Assembly (NCBI GenBank): GCA_026394095.1
Contig: JAPKYY010000016.1
Span: 1 to 7,099, forward strand
Reading direction: 5' to 3'
Length of the DNA: 7,099 nucleotides
From: Acidobacteriota bacterium
Lineage (GTDB): Bacteria; Acidobacteriota; Terriglobia; Bryobacterales; Bryobacteraceae
A model generated the notes under the pieces. It did no database searches. It saw nothing but the letters and a program-made list of their open reading frames with translations, and was not told where the DNA came from. Numbering within the stretch: the stretch's first letter is position 1; every line of letters begins with the position of its first letter. The position numbers were made by a program, and so were the translations under genes. Shown piece by piece: positions 6,316-7,099 of this stretch.

Positions 6316-6398
6316 CTAACATGCTCTATTGACGAACTGGAGAGGATTTACGTATGCCGCGCCAATTTTCTGGGGCTAGCGCCAGAAGCTAAATCGGC
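6316..6398 (-). promoter_or_regulatory. Leader of the polysaccharide operon
   Basis: These 83 bp separate the small unrecognised gene from the antiterminator start. They should hold the operon promoter or, if transcription comes from upstream, the 5' leader. I see no convincing -35/-10 pair and no Shine-Dalgarno sequence near the ATG. The notable content is the palindrome at 6368-6387. Confidence 0.4.
6368..6387 (-). promoter_or_regulatory. 20-bp near-perfect palindrome with ops-like core
   Basis: Read on the minus strand it is TTCTGGCGCTAGCCCCAGAA, with 9 of 10 positions paired and one C/C mismatch. In RNA or single-stranded non-template DNA it would give a TTCTGG/CCAGAA stem, a bulge and a small G-C-closed CTAG loop. 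Its GGCGCTAG (6383-6376) differs at one base from the GGCGGTAG core of the ops element recognised by enterobacterial RfaH. It lies about 53 nt before the antiterminator start. No T-run follows, so it is a poor terminator for the upstream gene. A recruitment site is an inference. Confidence 0.35.
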
Positions 6399-6420
6399 CT
6401 AGGCCAGTGGCTTTAAGCCA
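6396..6420. repeat. Two small palindromes around the stop of the unrecognised gene
   Basis: GGCCTAGGCC (6396-6405) is a perfect 10-bp palindrome containing the TAG stop. TGGCTT-T-AAGCCA (6408-6420) is a perfect 6+1+6 inverted repeat in the last codons. In RNA the second forms a short 5-bp stem; the first forms only a weak one. Neither is followed by a T-run. Confidence 0.4.
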
Positions 6421-6797
6421 ACCTTGAGCTTGTTGAAATCATCGCGATCGAGAGCTTTCGAGTTCACGATGCGTGAGTGAGGTACCGTCACCAACTCGGT
6501 GTATTCGGCACGGGATTCGGGGTAGAGCTCGATGTCCTGAGCGCCCTTGGAGTCGAGCTTTCCGGCAAGCTCCGGGGTGGTGTAGCCGAGAATCAACAAA
6601 CTGCCGTCGGCCAGCTTGTGCATTTCATAGCTCTGGCGTGGCTGCTTGATAAACAAGCCCCCGTCGGAGCTTGCGGGTGTATAGGTAAAGCCATAAACAC
6701 CGTTAGAGATCTTCGCCCACCCTCTTCCTTCATCCTCCTTGGATACAGGAACCACTCGGTTCGTCGCGCGCAATTGTTCAATACTGTTCTGAGCCAT
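6399..6797 (-). CDS. Small soluble protein, unrecognised
   Basis: I do not recognise this 132-residue protein (MAQNSIEQLRATNRVVPVSKED... to KVGLKPLA). It is hydrophilic with no signal peptide or membrane helix, and reads as a cytoplasmic, beta-rich single domain: WAKISNGVYGFTY, GGLFIKQP, SLLILGYTTPELA, then a charged C-terminus with DRDDFNKLKVGL. The frame extends upstream to an ATG at 6854, but that would overlap the divergent nuoC start, so the ATG at 6797 is chosen; a GAAGAA lies just upstream of it. It is divergent from nuoC across 55 bp and lies 83 bp before the antiterminator gene on the same strand. It could precede that gene on one transcript, but nothing in the sequence links it to polysaccharide or to respiration. 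Coding is supported by the coherent frame and by neighbours fitting exactly around it. Confidence 0.65.
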   Translation of the reverse strand: MAQNSIEQLRATNRVVPVSKEDEGRGWAKISNGVYGFTYTPASSDGGLFIKQPRQSYEMHKLADGSLLILGYTTPELAGKLDSKGAQDIELYPESRAEYTELVTVPHSRIVNSKALDRDDFNKLKVGLKPLA

Positions 6798-6852
6798 TTC
6801 GTTCTTCAATCTAAATTTCAACACAAAACTGTGCGAACCTGAAAGTTTCATC

Positions 6853-7099
6853 ATGTCTCAAGAAGCCAAACCGGTTCCGGTTATGGCCACGGAAGCTTGG
6901 GAAGACAGCCTTTCCGGCCATCTCCACTCCAAATTTGTTCAGGCGATCTTGAAAACGGAGTCCTTCCGCGGTCAACCTTTTGCCGAAACCACCCCGGACG
7001 AATTTCACGCTGTCATCGCATATCTTCGCGATGAAGAAGCTTTCGACTACCTGTGCGACTTCACGGCTGTCGATCATCCCAAAGAGGAAGCGCGCTTTG
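6853..7099 (+). CDS. nuoC: NADH-quinone oxidoreductase subunit C, N-terminal 82 residues (runs off right edge)
   Basis: From the ATG at 6853 the frame stays open to the right edge. Residues 64-82, FDYLCDFTAVDHPKEEARF, match the conserved start of the 30-kDa complex I subunit (FDxLxDLTAVDYP...RFE). The preceding AILKTESFRG...ETTPDEFHAVIAYLRDE fits the family's variable N-terminal domain, which ends in a 'xxLRDD' helix. NuoC is part of the peripheral arm of complex I, on the cytoplasmic side of the membrane, and helps dock the hydrophilic module with NuoD and NuoB. Whether this is NuoC alone or a NuoCD fusion cannot be seen. An internal ATG at codon 11 is an alternative start; neither has a strong Shine-Dalgarno sequence. 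It is divergent from the small unrecognised gene. No nuoA or nuoB lies directly upstream. Confidence 0.88.
   Translation, partial: MSQEAKPVPVMATEAWEDSLSGHLHSKFVQAILKTESFRGQPFAETTPDEFHAVIAYLRDEEAFDYLCDFTAVDHPKEEARF

Noticed and set aside
6798..6854. Longer N-terminus for the unrecognised small gene, starting at 6854
   Set aside because: It would overlap the nuoC start codon head-on and leave no room for promoters; the added MMKLSGSHSF segment looks like antisense leader.
6811..7077. An 88-residue open frame on the minus strand
   Set aside because: It is antisense to nuoC, whose conserved FDYLCDFTAVDHP block identifies the true coding strand.

Overview
The window looks like chromosomal DNA of a Gram-negative, aerobically respiring bacterium, most likely an acidobacterium of the Bryobacter/Solibacter kind. 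This placement is an inference. It rests on a Tat-exported Gfo/Idh/MocA oxidoreductase, a DUF6454-type secreted protein paired with a RidA protein, a NusG-paralogue-led exopolysaccharide operon, and moderate G+C. No rRNA, tRNA, CRISPR array or mobile element is visible, and genes cover almost everything.

Layout. (1) Positions 1-1030, minus strand: the first 343 codons of a large conserved protein of unproven function, running off the left edge. (2) Positions 1109-2307, plus strand: a two-gene unit, DUF6454-type secreted protein then RidA-family protein. It diverges from gene 1 across a 78-bp gap. (3) Positions 2314-6315, minus strand: a compact five-gene unit. In transcription order it holds a NusG/RfaH/UpxY-like antiterminator, a Wza-like polysaccharide export protein with SLBB domains, a 95-residue single-pass membrane protein, UDP-glucose 4-epimerase (galE) and a Tat-exported oxidoreductase. 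Gaps are 1 bp, 12 bp, a 4-bp ATGA overlap, then 24 bp. (4) Positions 6399-6797, minus strand: a small unrecognised protein. (5) Positions 6853-7099, plus strand: the 5' end of nuoC, running off the right edge.

How it fits together. The minus-strand unit reads as a small surface-polysaccharide operon. The first product would keep RNA polymerase going through the operon, the second is the periplasmic/outer-membrane export component, galE supplies UDP-galactose, and the oxidoreductase may act on sugars outside the cytoplasm. No glycosyltransferase, Wzc kinase, flippase or polymerase is present in the window, so the machine must be completed elsewhere or the locus is a remnant.

The points most worth a second look are the NusG-like protein, which appears to lack roughly 20 residues in the middle of its N-terminal domain with a perfect palindrome at that spot; a 20-bp near-perfect palindrome with an ops-like core in the leader of its own operon; the unrecognised 95-residue membrane protein; and the conserved protein at the left edge, whose usual database names do not fit what it looks like.
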